From the NCBI RefSeq assembly GCF_001613005.1, contig NZ_BDBN01000033.1, forward strand, positions 35,226-99,225: DNA of 64,000 bases, given 5' to 3'. This document shows, piece by piece, positions 18,294 through 26,856 of this stretch; positions within the stretch are counted from its first letter, which is position 1, and every line of letters starts with the position of its first letter. A program made the position numbers and the translations under genes. Below the pieces are notes generated by a model, which ran no database searches, was not told where the DNA came from, and worked only from the letters and a program-made list of their open reading frames with translations. The stretch comes from Nocardia nova NBRC 15556. Its GTDB lineage: Bacteria > Actinomycetota > Actinomycetes > Mycobacteriales > Mycobacteriaceae.

Positions 18294-18440
18294 GCCGCCA
18301 TTGCAGCAGATCGGACGGACGCGGTGTGACCGGCCGTCGCATCACAGCGGGTGTGTCGGGTCCGGTAGGGTCGACCCACGATGCCCGGGGGGACCACAAC
18401 CGCGGAGGGCGCTGCCCCGGGACGCGGAAGGTGGCAGCAG

Positions 18441-19301
18441 ATGACGTATCCCCCCGGATCCGGGCCGTACGGCTACGGCCCGCAACAACCCCACGACTCG
18501 GGGTGGGGGCGCGACCCGAACCAGCCCGGCTCGGGCTGGGACGCGGCACCGAGCGGGTGGGAGACGCCGGCGTGGGATCAGCAGATGCCCGCGCCTCATT
18601 GGGGGCAGCCCGCTCCCGGCGGCTATCCGACTCCGCCACCGCCGAAGAACAACAACGGGCTCGTCGTCGGCATCGTCTTCGGCGTGATCGCGCTGCTGGT
18701 GATCGCCGGCGGCATCGTGGTGGTCGCGACTCGCGACTCCGGCGGCGACGACCGGGCCGGCGGAACCAGCACGCCCGCGCTCGTCCCCGCCACCACCGAC
18801 GCCCGGACGACCACCGCGGCCCCTACCACCAGTGCGAGTCCCGACACGTCCGGCCACCTGAGCTATCAGGAATACGGGCACGACTGGAACTTCAAGGCCG
18901 GCGATGTGGAACTGCACGCCGACTGGGTCGAGGGCCGCGACCATCCCAGCTGCGCCGATATCGAGGTCGGGGGCAAGCTCACGTCGCTGGGCTGCCGGTA
19001 CGCCGCGGAGATGGTGTACAAGGCCGAGGGCGGTTCGCTGATGCTGACCCAGTTCATCATGGGGATGTCGAGCAGTGACACCGCCGCGACCGCACCCGGC
19101 GCGTATACCGACGACGACCTGAAACTGCGGCCCGGCACCTACATCTCGAACTTCACGACCGGCAAGTGGAAGGACGACGCCGAGAAGCAGTTCCTCGTCG
19201 TCACCTTCGCCACCGCGACCAGCTCGGTGGACGAGGGCACCGTGAAGAAGTACCTGAAGTACCGGCACGACGACATCCTCGGCGCCCTCGCCTTCCGCTG
19301 A
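18441..19301 (+). CDS. Membrane-anchored protein with Pro/Gly-rich N-terminus
   Basis: 286-residue protein: a cytoplasmic Gly/Pro/Gln-rich tail (about 1-70, starting MTYPPGSGPYGYGPQQ), one transmembrane helix (GLVVGIVFGVIALLVIAGG, about 74-95), a Thr/Ser/Pro linker, and an extracytoplasmic domain of about 150 residues with a Cys pair (SCADIEVGG, SLGCRYA) that may form a disulfide. This layout is common in Nocardia and mycobacteria; no function is known to me. An in-frame ATG at 18381 would add 20 residues, but the 18441 start matches the usual MTYPP opening. Confidence 0.75.
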   Translation: MTYPPGSGPYGYGPQQPHDSGWGRDPNQPGSGWDAAPSGWETPAWDQQMPAPHWGQPAPGGYPTPPPPKNNNGLVVGIVFGVIALLVIAGGIVVVATRDSGGDDRAGGTSTPALVPATTDARTTTAAPTTSASPDTSGHLSYQEYGHDWNFKAGDVELHADWVEGRDHPSCADIEVGGKLTSLGCRYAAEMVYKAEGGSLMLTQFIMGMSSSDTAATAPGAYTDDDLKLRPGTYISNFTTGKWKDDAEKQFLVVTFATATSSVDEGTVKKYLKYRHDDILGALAFR

Positions 19302-19322
19302 CGGGGTGTGCGGTCGCCCGGT

Positions 19323-20087
19323 TCAGATGCCGCCGGTCGCGAGCAGGCCGCCGTCGACCCGCACCACCTCGCCGGTGATCCATGCCGCCTGATCGGAGAC
19401 GAGGAATCCGACCAGCGCGGCCACATCCTCGGGCGTGCCCAGGCGCCGCAGCGGATAGGTCGCGGCCACCGCCTCCTCGTTGTCGGTGACCAGGGCGTCG
19501 GCGAATTTCGTCTTGACCACGCCCGGCGCGACGGCGTTCACCCGGATCGACGGACCCAGCTGCCAGGCCAGTTCCTCGGTGAGCCGGATGAGGGCCGCCT
19601 TGGACGCGCCGTAGGCGGCGATCACACCCGTCGAGCGGATGCCGGCCACACTCGCGAGGTTCACCACCGCGCCGCCGTGCTCGCCCATCCAGGCCCGATA
19701 GGCCTGCTGCACATAGCCCAGCGCCGCGACCACATTGACGTCGAAGATCTTGCGCACCGCGCCGAGATCGGCCTCCATCAACGACCCGTAGACGGGGTTG
19801 ATGCCGGTGTTGTTGATCAGGATGTCCAGGGATCCGAATTCGGCGACGGCGGTGTCCACCTGCTCGGCGCGCGCCGCCTCGTCACCCGAATTGCCCGCCA
19901 GCGCAACGACTTTTCCCGGATGGCCGAGCGCGCGCAGCCGGTCGGCCGCCTCGGCCAGCGGTTCCGGTTTGCGGGCGGTGATCAGCACGTTCGCCCCACG
20001 CCGCAGCAGCTCCGCCGCCACCGCGTACCCGATACCGCGGCTCGCGCCGCTGACCAGCGCACCCTTACCCAACAGATCCTCGCTCAT
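19323..20087 (-). CDS. SDR-family oxidoreductase (FabG-like)
   Basis: 254-residue classical SDR. Motifs: SGASRGIGYAVA (NADP site), NNTGINP, ASVAGIRS with catalytic Ser, YGASKAAL, and the C-terminal TGEVVRVDGG typical of FabG-like 3-oxoacyl reductases and related alcohol dehydrogenases. The start MSEDLLGKG is at 20087; upstream in-frame codons overlap the DUF1003 gene. It lies 11 bp downstream of that gene on the same strand, so it may be co-transcribed. Substrate unknown. Confidence 0.85.
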   Translation of the reverse strand: MSEDLLGKGALVSGASRGIGYAVAAELLRRGANVLITARKPEPLAEAADRLRALGHPGKVVALAGNSGDEAARAEQVDTAVAEFGSLDILINNTGINPVYGSLMEADLGAVRKIFDVNVVAALGYVQQAYRAWMGEHGGAVVNLASVAGIRSTGVIAAYGASKAALIRLTEELAWQLGPSIRVNAVAPGVVKTKFADALVTDNEEAVAATYPLRRLGTPEDVAALVGFLVSDQAAWITGEVVRVDGGLLATGGI

Positions 20088-20098
20088 GGATCGCGACC

Positions 20099-21529
20099 TT
20101 ACGTCAGGTGGGCGCGGGCGGCGTCGCGGACCCGGGGCGGGGTGCTGCGCAACACCTGGAAGCCGGCACCCGAGACCATGACCGGGATGCGCCGGGCCGC
20201 CTGCAGGTAGCGGATCCGCGCGGACCGGGGCAGCTCCGGCCACGGCAGCGGTTCGGCGTCGTCGGGATCGGGATGGGCGGCTCCGCCGAGCAGAGCGCGC
20301 CGATCCGCGATCCGGCGTTCGTAGTCCAGCCGCGCGAGCAGCCCGATCTCGTCGTCGTCGAAGGTGACCGCGAAGGCCGGATCGAAGGCGGGCACCATGA
20401 AGCAGCCGATCGCGGCCAGATCTTCGCCGATACCGCGGGCCTGCAGCCGGTAGGTGCGGCGGTCCTGGTCGCTGAGTTCGTTCCAGTGGCGCAGGGCGGC
20501 GGCGTCGGCCGGCGCCTCACCGGTGGTCATGACGGTGTGGGCGCGGGCCTGGTGGTCGACCCGTTCGCTGGTTTCGTGCAGCGCCCGCCCGAGTTGTTCG
20601 CTGACCCGGTCGGTGACGTATCCGGTGAGACTGTCGATGACACGGTCCTGTGCGGTGAGCCGGGCCTTCATCCGCCGGCATTCGTGCAGGACCGCCTGCG
20701 CGTCGAGGAAAGTCTGCTCGGAACGGCGGTCACCGGTGCGCCCGAGCACGTCCTGGCCCACCATGATCACGATCATGAACACCAGTTGCGCGAGCGTGGA
20801 CAGAAACGCCATGAAGGCGAACGGGTACGGGTCCACCCGCTGAATTCCCGCCTGCGCCAGCACAACCCACAGAATCTGCGAGCCGAGCGCGAGATAGAAG
20901 CCCCACACGCTGCCCAGTCGCTCGGTCAGCCACACCGCGATCCGGTCGTTGGTGCTGACCGCCTGGTCGGCGGCCTGCGGCGGCGGCTGCACCCGATGCC
21001 GTTCGATCCACGGATGCGGTGTCGACTCGAGCAGGCTCAGGCCCCGGCTGAGCGCGCGGTCGTGGTGGTCCAGATGTGCCTGCAGATCCGCGACCTGGGC
21101 GAAGATCGCCTCGGTGTTCTCGTAGGTCTGCACCGACCGGCGGTCGGCGGCGGCGCTGAGCACCCGCTGGCCCACCAGGATCACCAGGCACAGGATCAGC
21201 TGTGCGACATTGTCGACGAACAGCAGGAACGGGAACGGATACGGGTCCACCGGGCGCAGCGGCCCCCAGGTCGCCAGCGCCATCCAGGCGCTGAACCCGA
21301 TGAGCACCAGATACAGCGCGGGCATCGATCCGATCCAGCGGGTGAGGACGGCCGCGACCGCGTCGTTGACGCCGATGCGTTCGTCGGCCATCGTCACCGC
21401 ACCGGTGTGCGTCTCGAAATCCAGAGCGGTATCGACATCGGCGTCGGTGGGCGCAATCGCGGTCGCGCCGCTGTGCGCGTTCGGTTCACCGCCGCTGCGT
21501 ATCTCGTCGGCCCGGCTGTCGCTGCTCAC
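20099..21529 (-). CDS. Tandem DUF1003 membrane protein with RyR-like C-terminal repeats
   Basis: 476 residues. Two DUF1003 copies, each with two transmembrane helices and the hallmark VDPYPF: copy 1 about 60-165 (helices near 70-90 and 100-124), copy 2 about 195-300 (helices near 209-228 and 238-262). The cytoplasmic C-terminus (about 340-462) contains two similar segments, WNELSDQDRRTYRLQARGI and WPELPRSARIRYLQAARRI, resembling RyR domains, with LLARLDYERRI between them. RyR domains in bacteria are thought to sense nucleotide-type ligands; that role is inference. The GTG start has only a poor ribosome site. Confidence 0.8.
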   Translation of the reverse strand: MSSDSRADEIRSGGEPNAHSGATAIAPTDADVDTALDFETHTGAVTMADERIGVNDAVAAVLTRWIGSMPALYLVLIGFSAWMALATWGPLRPVDPYPFPFLLFVDNVAQLILCLVILVGQRVLSAAADRRSVQTYENTEAIFAQVADLQAHLDHHDRALSRGLSLLESTPHPWIERHRVQPPPQAADQAVSTNDRIAVWLTERLGSVWGFYLALGSQILWVVLAQAGIQRVDPYPFAFMAFLSTLAQLVFMIVIMVGQDVLGRTGDRRSEQTFLDAQAVLHECRRMKARLTAQDRVIDSLTGYVTDRVSEQLGRALHETSERVDHQARAHTVMTTGEAPADAAALRHWNELSDQDRRTYRLQARGIGEDLAAIGCFMVPAFDPAFAVTFDDDEIGLLARLDYERRIADRRALLGGAAHPDPDDAEPLPWPELPRSARIRYLQAARRIPVMVSGAGFQVLRSTPPRVRDAARAHLT

Positions 21530-21573
21530 CTCTACGGCCCCCTCGCCTGCGCTCGTCCGATACCGCGCACTGT

Positions 21574-21593
21574 ACGTGCCCTCTATGGCACGT
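21574..21593. promoter_or_regulatory. Palindrome in the DUF1003 promoter region
   Basis: ACGTGCC-CTCTAT-GGCACGT, perfect 7-bp arms, 45-64 bp upstream of the GTG at 21529. On the minus strand a -10-like TACAGT (21569-21574) abuts it. Candidate operator or 5'-UTR hairpin. Confidence 0.4.
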
Positions 21594-21629
21594 GCGCATC
21601 GCTACGCGGGGGAACAGGTCAGGTGGCGG

Positions 21630-21657
21630 TGAAACCCGCTGTGGTGCAGGGGTTTCA
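21630..21657. repeat. Inverted repeat, 8-bp arms
   Basis: TGAAACCC and GGGTTTCA (21630-21637 and 21650-21657) separated by 12 nt. It lies between the hydrolase terminator hairpin and the DUF1003 promoter palindrome. It could be a second terminator stem or an operator. Confidence 0.35.
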
Positions 21658-21690
21658 GTTCTCGGCGACGGCAGCTCGCCCGCGCCGAGA

Positions 21691-21727
21691 AAGGCCGGCG
21701 GTTCCGTCGTCGGCAACTGCCGGCCTT
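21691..21727 (-). terminator. Strong hairpin after the haloacetate-dehalogenase-like gene
   Basis: AAGGCCGGC and GCCGGCCTT (21691-21699, 21719-21727) pair perfectly; inner GTT/AAC and a G-U wobble extend the stem to about 13 bp. It begins 30 bp beyond the stop at 21757 of the minus-strand hydrolase. No long T run, as is usual in actinobacteria. Confidence 0.6.
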
Positions 21728-21756
21728 CATCGGCCGGGATATGCCCGGCGTGTCGC

Positions 21757-22638
21757 TCAGCGCCGCAGGAGATCGGTGATCACATCGACCACCTCGTCCG
21801 GCGCCTCCTCGGCCATGAAATGTCCCAGCGCGAGGGTGCGGTGGTCGAGGTCGGTGGCCCATTCGCGCCATACCGCGGCCGCGTCGTAGCCGAGTTCGGC
21901 GCCCCAATCCTGCTGAATCACGGTGACCGGCATGGTGAGTCGGTGTCCGGCGGCGCGGTCGGCCCGGTCGTGGTCGAGATCGACGGTGGCCGAGGCGCGG
22001 TAGTCGGCGACGATCGAATCCACCGCGCCGGCACACGCGCGCAGGTACTCCCGGCGGACGTCGTCGGGAATCGCGTCGGGGCGCAGGCACCAGGCGTCGA
22101 GGAAATGGCCGAAGAAGTCGTCGGCGCTCGCGCGGATCATGCGCTCGGGCAGCCCGGGCGGCTGGGCCATCAGATAGAGGTGGAAGGCGACCGCGGCGGT
22201 GTGGCCGTGCAGGACCTCCCACATATCCGATGTCGGCAGCACATCCAGCACCGCGAGATGGGAGATCCGATCGGGACGGTCGAGTCCGGCGCGAATCGCC
22301 ACCAGGGCGCCGCGGTCGTGTCCGGCCAGCGCGAACCGATCGAATCGGAAGTGGTCGGCCAGCGCGATCACATCGGAGGCCATCGTGCGTTTGGCATAGG
22401 TGCCGGAATCGGCGGCGATCGGTTTATCGCTGTCGCCGTAGCCGCGCAGGTCCGGGCACAGCACGGTGTGGTCGCGGGCCAGCGCCGGTGCGACGTGACG
22501 CCACATCAGATGCGTCTGCGGGAAGCCGTGCAACAGCACGATCGGAGTACCGGAGCCGGCGTGCGCGACGGACAACGCGACATCCTCGGCGACCGGAACG
22601 CGGTCGTAGTCGAAACCGGGGACGGTGGGTGCGGACAT
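21757..22638 (-). CDS. Haloacetate-dehalogenase-like alpha/beta-hydrolase
   Basis: 293 residues, close in layout to fluoroacetate dehalogenase. HGFPQTHLMW, DLRGYGDSDKP and the nucleophile elbow GHDRGA with Asp108, then LAVLDVLPTSDMW and the catalytic base in LGHFMAEEAPD. The halide pocket of the model enzyme (His155, Trp156, Tyr219) is only partly kept: FHLYLMAQP has the His, but Leu replaces Trp, and the region of Tyr219 (DYRASATVDLDHD) appears to lack the Tyr. Defluorination is thus uncertain; another haloacid or an epoxide is possible. It is divergent from the BTAD regulator across 36 bp, which may control it. Confidence 0.82.
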   Translation of the reverse strand: MSAPTVPGFDYDRVPVAEDVALSVAHAGSGTPIVLLHGFPQTHLMWRHVAPALARDHTVLCPDLRGYGDSDKPIAADSGTYAKRTMASDVIALADHFRFDRFALAGHDRGALVAIRAGLDRPDRISHLAVLDVLPTSDMWEVLHGHTAAVAFHLYLMAQPPGLPERMIRASADDFFGHFLDAWCLRPDAIPDDVRREYLRACAGAVDSIVADYRASATVDLDHDRADRAAGHRLTMPVTVIQQDWGAELGYDAAAVWREWATDLDHRTLALGHFMAEEAPDEVVDVITDLLRR

Positions 22639-22674
22639 GCGGTGACGATCCCTTCTCTAGGCTTGTTCGGTGCG

Positions 22675-24636
22675 ATGTCCATGCTCGGCGGCGGCAATGA
22701 GCAACCGATGAGTGCGCAGCTCACCGGCTCCGACGCGGCACCGACGGCCGGTGTCCTGGGCCCGGTGCGGGTCGCCGCCGCCGACGGGACGCCGCTGCCG
22801 CTGCACGGCCCCCGGCATGCCGAGGTGCTGGCCCGCCTGATCGCCGCCGGCGGTCGGGTGGTGCCGGTGCCGGCCTTGGTGGCAGACCTGTGGGAGGACC
22901 CGCCGCCGGGCGCGGTCGCCGCCGTGCGCACCTTCGTCGCCGCCCTGCGCCGTGCCCTGGAACCCGGCCGCGCGCCGCGCACCCCTTCCCGCGTGATCGT
23001 CACCGAGGGCGCCGGATACCGCGTGGCGCTGCCTCGCGATCACGTCGACGCCTGGTATTTCGACGACCTGGTCCGCGCGGCCGCGAATCAGGCCGGGCCG
23101 CAGCGGATCGAGACGCTGGAGACGGCGCTGGCGCTCTGGCGCGGAGACGCCTACGGCGACTACCGGTGGGCGGCCGGAGACATCGCGAAGCTCGATGAAT
23201 TACGTTCTGCGGCAGTGGAAATGCTCGCGGAGGCGCGAATCCGCCAGGGACGGCCGGAACAGGCCGTCGCCGAACTCGAAACCTATCTGCACGAGCATCC
23301 CGTGCGGGAGCGGGCCTGGCTGCTGCAGGCGCGAGGACTGTGGCAGGCCGGGCGGCGGGCCGACGCGTTGGCGGCGCTGCGGCGGGCCCGAACCCGGCTG
23401 GGCACGGAAGCCGGATTGGATCCCAGCGCCGAACTGATCGCCCTCGAACGCGAAATCCTCACCGGAGAACCGGAATTCGGTGAGCACCGATTGTGGCGTG
23501 ACACTGTCGCCGCCTACCGCGCCACCGGTCCGCGCAGCCGCATCATCTCCTCCGCCGATCTGCTGCGCGGCCTGGCCCTGACCGACGCGACCGGTCTGAT
23601 GACCGCCCAGGATCGCCGGGCGCACGCGATCGACGACCTGTTCGCGAGTGACGATCCCGAACTCACGGCCACCGCGCTGACCCGCATGGAGGTACCGGGG
23701 GTCTGGTCGGTGCTCGACGATCCGGCCCGGTCGGCGCGCGTGGCCGAGGCCGCCCGCACCACCCTCGAACGCTTGGACGACGACGACGCCGCGCCCGCGC
23801 TGCGCGCCCGGCTGCTCGCGCTGTTCGCGATCGAAACCCGCGGCCGCCGTGGCACGTCCGGCGCCGACGCCGCGCGAGCGGCCGAACGTATCGCCCGCGA
23901 CCTAAGGGATCCGGCCGTGCTCGTGCTCGCTCTCGACGCCCGATTCCTGCAGTCCTTCCACACGCCGGGCCGGTGGCCGATGCGGGCGCGGCTCGCTCAG
24001 GAGCTGATCACGGTGTCGCGCCGGCACGACCTGTCGACCTACCTGATCCTGGGTCATCTCGTCGCGATGCAGGCCGCGTGCGCGCTGGGCGAGGTGGCCG
24101 TCGCCGACGAGCATGCCGCCGCGGCCGACCGGCTGGCGGTGCGCTACGAGCGCGACCTCGTCGGGGTGTTCACCACCTGGTACCGCGCGCTGCGCACCGT
24201 CCTGACCGACCGGCCGGAACCGGAAGTGGCAGACGCCTACGAACGCGCGCTCGCCACCCTGCCGGGCTGCGGCATGCCCGGTGTCGCAGCGGGTCTCGCG
24301 CCGCTGACCGGCCTGTGCCTCGCGCTGCGGGCAGGCCGGGACCCGGCCGAGTTCGCCGCGGCCGACTTCGGGCCGAACACTCCCTACGCCGCCGCGCTGC
24401 TCGAACCCGAGCGCGCCCACGAGCTGCTGCGCGCGGCGCCGGCGCCGCCGCCGGACCACTTGGCCGAATTGCGTTGGGCGCTACTGGGAATCGCCGCCGA
24501 CCGATGTGCGGACCGGAGTACCGCGCGTCAGGTGCATCGCGCCCTGTCCCCGGCGCGCGGCGAACTGCTCGGAGCGGGCACCGGCATGCTGAGCCTCGGT
24601 CCGGCCGGCGCACTGCTCGATCGTTCGGCGCCGTAA
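22675..24636 (+). CDS. BTAD-domain (AfsR/SARP-like) transcriptional regulator
   Basis: 653 residues. An OmpR-type winged helix (about 28-112, LGPVRVAAADGTPLPL to RVIVTEGAGYRVAL) precedes a bacterial transcriptional activation domain (about 120-265, with WRGDAYGDYRWA and AVAELETYLHEHPVRERAW). A long helical C-terminal half (about 280-650) looks TPR-like; no P-loop NTPase motif was found, unlike full AfsR. The start was set at ATG 22675, close to the divergent hydrolase start. ATG 22708 is possible. The large 5' extension of this frame runs antisense through the hydrolase gene and is not coding. Confidence 0.85.
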   Translation: MSMLGGGNEQPMSAQLTGSDAAPTAGVLGPVRVAAADGTPLPLHGPRHAEVLARLIAAGGRVVPVPALVADLWEDPPPGAVAAVRTFVAALRRALEPGRAPRTPSRVIVTEGAGYRVALPRDHVDAWYFDDLVRAAANQAGPQRIETLETALALWRGDAYGDYRWAAGDIAKLDELRSAAVEMLAEARIRQGRPEQAVAELETYLHEHPVRERAWLLQARGLWQAGRRADALAALRRARTRLGTEAGLDPSAELIALEREILTGEPEFGEHRLWRDTVAAYRATGPRSRIISSADLLRGLALTDATGLMTAQDRRAHAIDDLFASDDPELTATALTRMEVPGVWSVLDDPARSARVAEAARTTLERLDDDDAAPALRARLLALFAIETRGRRGTSGADAARAAERIARDLRDPAVLVLALDARFLQSFHTPGRWPMRARLAQELITVSRRHDLSTYLILGHLVAMQAACALGEVAVADEHAAAADRLAVRYERDLVGVFTTWYRALRTVLTDRPEPEVADAYERALATLPGCGMPGVAAGLAPLTGLCLALRAGRDPAEFAAADFGPNTPYAAALLEPERAHELLRAAPAPPPDHLAELRWALLGIAADRCADRSTARQVHRALSPARGELLGAGTGMLSLGPAGALLDRSAP

Positions 24637-24666
24637 CGAAACATTCGGCGTGGCGATCCCTCGGAT

Positions 24667-24894
24667 GTGAGTATCAACGGCCTCTCGGCCGCCCAGCAGC
24701 GCGCCGCGTTGCGCCGCCTGGTGGTGGCCTTCGGTGAACTGAACACCATCGTCGAACTCGCCGCGAACGAGGCCTCTCCGGATCTACGCGAACATGCCGA
24801 ACTCGTGCGGGACATGCTCGGCGCCCTGGTCACGGAGGTGGCCCAGCCCGGGCGTGACCGGCCTTGCTATCTGCCATTGACAAATGGCACATAG
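24667..24894 (+). CDS. Small hypothetical protein
   Basis: 75 residues from a GTG start: MSINGLSAAQQRAALRRLVV, mostly one or two amphipathic helices, ending in CYLPLTNGT. No ribosome site is obvious, so a leaderless start or coupling to the BTAD gene (30 bp upstream) is needed. Its last codons overlap the operator-like palindrome of the next operon. Family unknown; coding by frame quality and composition only. Confidence 0.5.
   Translation: MSINGLSAAQQRAALRRLVVAFGELNTIVELAANEASPDLREHAELVRDMLGALVTEVAQPGRDRPCYLPLTNGT
24872..24889. promoter_or_regulatory. Palindrome overlapping a -35 box, candidate operator
   Basis: TGCCATT-GACA-AATGGCA, perfect 7-bp arms, encloses TTGACA (24877-24882), a consensus -35 hexamer placed about 31 bp before the esterase ATG at 24913. 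A protein bound here would occlude RNA polymerase, so a repressor-controlled promoter for the four-gene operon is likely. Confidence 0.6.
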
Positions 24895-24912
24895 GTAGCT
24901 GATGCTCGGTAT

Positions 24913-25932
24913 ATGGAGACGAGAAGGTCAACGGAGACCTCACCGTCGGCCACCGCACCGGTCCCGTCGTCACCGTCGCTGCGTTCGCGGCTGGCGCTGA
25001 CCGCGGGACGGTACGGGGTACGGCCGATCAACTGCCTGCTACCGGCGAATCCGCTCGGCATCGCCGCGGCCCGTGGGCTGGTCGCGTCGATCATGGCGAT
25101 CTGCGGGCCGGTGCTGCCGGGAACCCGTGTGACACATGTGCGTTCGGGTTCGCTGCGCGGGGAGTGGGTGTGCGCGGCCGGAGTCGGTCACGGCGATCGC
25201 GCCCTGTACTACGTGCACGGCAGCGGCTATGTCATCTGCTCGGCGCGCACCCATCGCGGTCTGGCGTCGCGACTGTCCCGCGCCACCGGACTCCCGGTCT
25301 TCGTCGTCGAGTACCGGCTCGCGCCCGAGCACCCCTTCCCGGCCGCGGCCGACGATGTGGCCGAGGGCTACCGCTGGCTGCTGGCCCACGGCTACCGGGC
25401 CGGGGACCTCGTGATCGGCGGTGACTCGGCCGGCGGGCATCTGTGCGTGGACCTGCTGCTCGACAATGCCCGCACCGGAGTGGCGCAGCCGGCCGGCGCG
25501 GTGCTGTTCTCACCGCTGATCGATCTGTCCTTCGAACTGGCCCGCGGCTGCGAACGCCGGGCCGCCGAGGCCATGGCCTCCGCGCGCACCGGTCGCGCCG
25601 CGGTGCGGTTGTACACCGGCGACGAACCCGAGGATTCGCCGCGGCTGCGGCTGCGCATCCCCGCGGGAATCGCGTTGCCCCCGTTGTTCGTTCAGGTGAG
25701 CGGCGCGGAGATGCTCGCCGACGACGCGCACCACCTCCGCGACCTCGCCCGTGCCGCCGGCGTGCCGTGCGAACTGGAGGTGTGGCCGGGCCAGATCCAC
25801 GTCTTCCAGGCGCTGCCGCTGGCCGTACCGGAGGCCGCGGCGGCATTGCGCCGCGCGGCCGCCTTCATCACCGGGGTACTCGCGCGATCCCGTGCGGCGC
25901 AACCGGTATCGAGTGCTCGAGAGGCGGGATAG
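24913..25932 (+). CDS. HSL-family esterase/lipase (LipR-like)
   Basis: 339-residue hormone-sensitive-lipase-type hydrolase. The oxyanion motif is HGSGYVICS (usual HGGG), followed by EYRLAPEHPFPAA, the nucleophile GGDSAGGHL (Ser about 178), FVQVSGAEMLADD with the acid, and WPGQIHVFQ with the His. First gene of a tight operon with the SDR, diiron protein and monooxygenase; in the M. tuberculosis mymA operon the esterase LipR accompanies a monooxygenase and SadH in the same way. Likely substrate: an acyl ester or the product of the downstream monooxygenase. Confidence 0.88.
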   Translation: METRRSTETSPSATAPVPSSPSLRSRLALTAGRYGVRPINCLLPANPLGIAAARGLVASIMAICGPVLPGTRVTHVRSGSLRGEWVCAAGVGHGDRALYYVHGSGYVICSARTHRGLASRLSRATGLPVFVVEYRLAPEHPFPAAADDVAEGYRWLLAHGYRAGDLVIGGDSAGGHLCVDLLLDNARTGVAQPAGAVLFSPLIDLSFELARGCERRAAEAMASARTGRAAVRLYTGDEPEDSPRLRLRIPAGIALPPLFVQVSGAEMLADDAHHLRDLARAAGVPCELEVWPGQIHVFQALPLAVPEAAAALRRAAAFITGVLARSRAAQPVSSAREAG

Positions 25933-25934
25933 TG

Positions 25935-26855
25935 ATGTGGATCGTGGATGCGATGGCGGGGGCGAATGCGGCGCTGCGGTCGGTGATCGGCGGCGACCGG
26001 AGCACTTACGACGCGAAGGCCGTCGTCACCGGAGCCGGCAGCGGGATCGGGCGCGCCTTCGCCCTCGAGCTGGCCCGGCGCGGGGGAGAGGTGATCTGTG
26101 CCGATATCGACCTCGGCCGGGCGGAAGAGACGGTCGCGCTCATCGACCGGATCCACGGCCGCCGCGCGCACGCGTATCGCTGTGACGTGGCCCAGCGCGC
26201 GGAGATGGAATCGCTGGCGCAGCACAGCGACGCGATCTTCCACGGCCCGCCGACCCTGGTGATCAACAACGCCGGTGTCGGTATCGGCGGAAAGCCGGTG
26301 GGCAACATCGGATTCGAGGACTGGCAGTGGGCGCTGGGCATCAACCTGTGGGGTGTGGTGCACGGATGCGAACTGTTCGTACCGCGGCTGCGCCGGGCCG
26401 GCCACGGCGGCATCATCAATGTGGCCTCGGCGGCCGGATTCGCCGCCGCACCCGCGATGGCCCCGTACAACGTCTCCAAGGCGGGCGTGGTGTCGCTGTC
26501 GGAAACCCTCGCCGCCGAACTGTCGGGCACCGGCGTCACCGTGACGGTACTGTGCCCGACCTTCGTGCGCACGAACGTCGCCCGCGACGGGCGCATCACC
26601 GCCGGATCGGCCCGCCTGGCCACCGAACTGATGCGCTGGACCGGCTTCTCGCCCGACCACGTCGCGCGCATCACCCTCGATGCCCACGAGCGCGGCCGCC
26701 TGCATGTGCTGCCGCAGCTGGACGCGGTGGTCGTCTGGCATCTCAAACGACAATTCCCGGCCACCTACACCCGGGCCCTCGGCGTGCTGAACCGATATCT
26801 GCCGCAAGCGGATTCGGCCCCGGCATCGGCCGACAGCGAGAAGACAGGAGTCTGA
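25935..26855 (+). CDS. SDR-family oxidoreductase (SadH-like)
   Basis: 306-residue SDR. VTGAGSGIGRAFA for the cofactor, CADIDLGRAEETV for the acidic NAD site, NNAGVGIGG, ASAAGFAAAPAMAPYNVSKAG with catalytic Ser, Tyr and Lys. The first 30 residues precede the Rossmann core, and the C-terminal LKRQFPATYTRAL segment is typical of SadH-type mycolata SDRs. ATG lies 2 bp after the esterase stop; the next gene starts 1 bp after its stop. It probably oxidises or reduces an alcohol/ketone linked to the monooxygenase reaction. Confidence 0.87.
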   Translation: MWIVDAMAGANAALRSVIGGDRSTYDAKAVVTGAGSGIGRAFALELARRGGEVICADIDLGRAEETVALIDRIHGRRAHAYRCDVAQRAEMESLAQHSDAIFHGPPTLVINNAGVGIGGKPVGNIGFEDWQWALGINLWGVVHGCELFVPRLRRAGHGGIINVASAAGFAAAPAMAPYNVSKAGVVSLSETLAAELSGTGVTVTVLCPTFVRTNVARDGRITAGSARLATELMRWTGFSPDHVARITLDAHERGRLHVLPQLDAVVVWHLKRQFPATYTRALGVLNRYLPQADSAPASADSEKTGV

Positions 26856-26856
26856 C

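Noticed and set aside
21592..22674. In-frame 5' extension of the BTAD regulator
   Set aside because: It runs antisense through the complete dehalogenase-like gene, which has good motifs.
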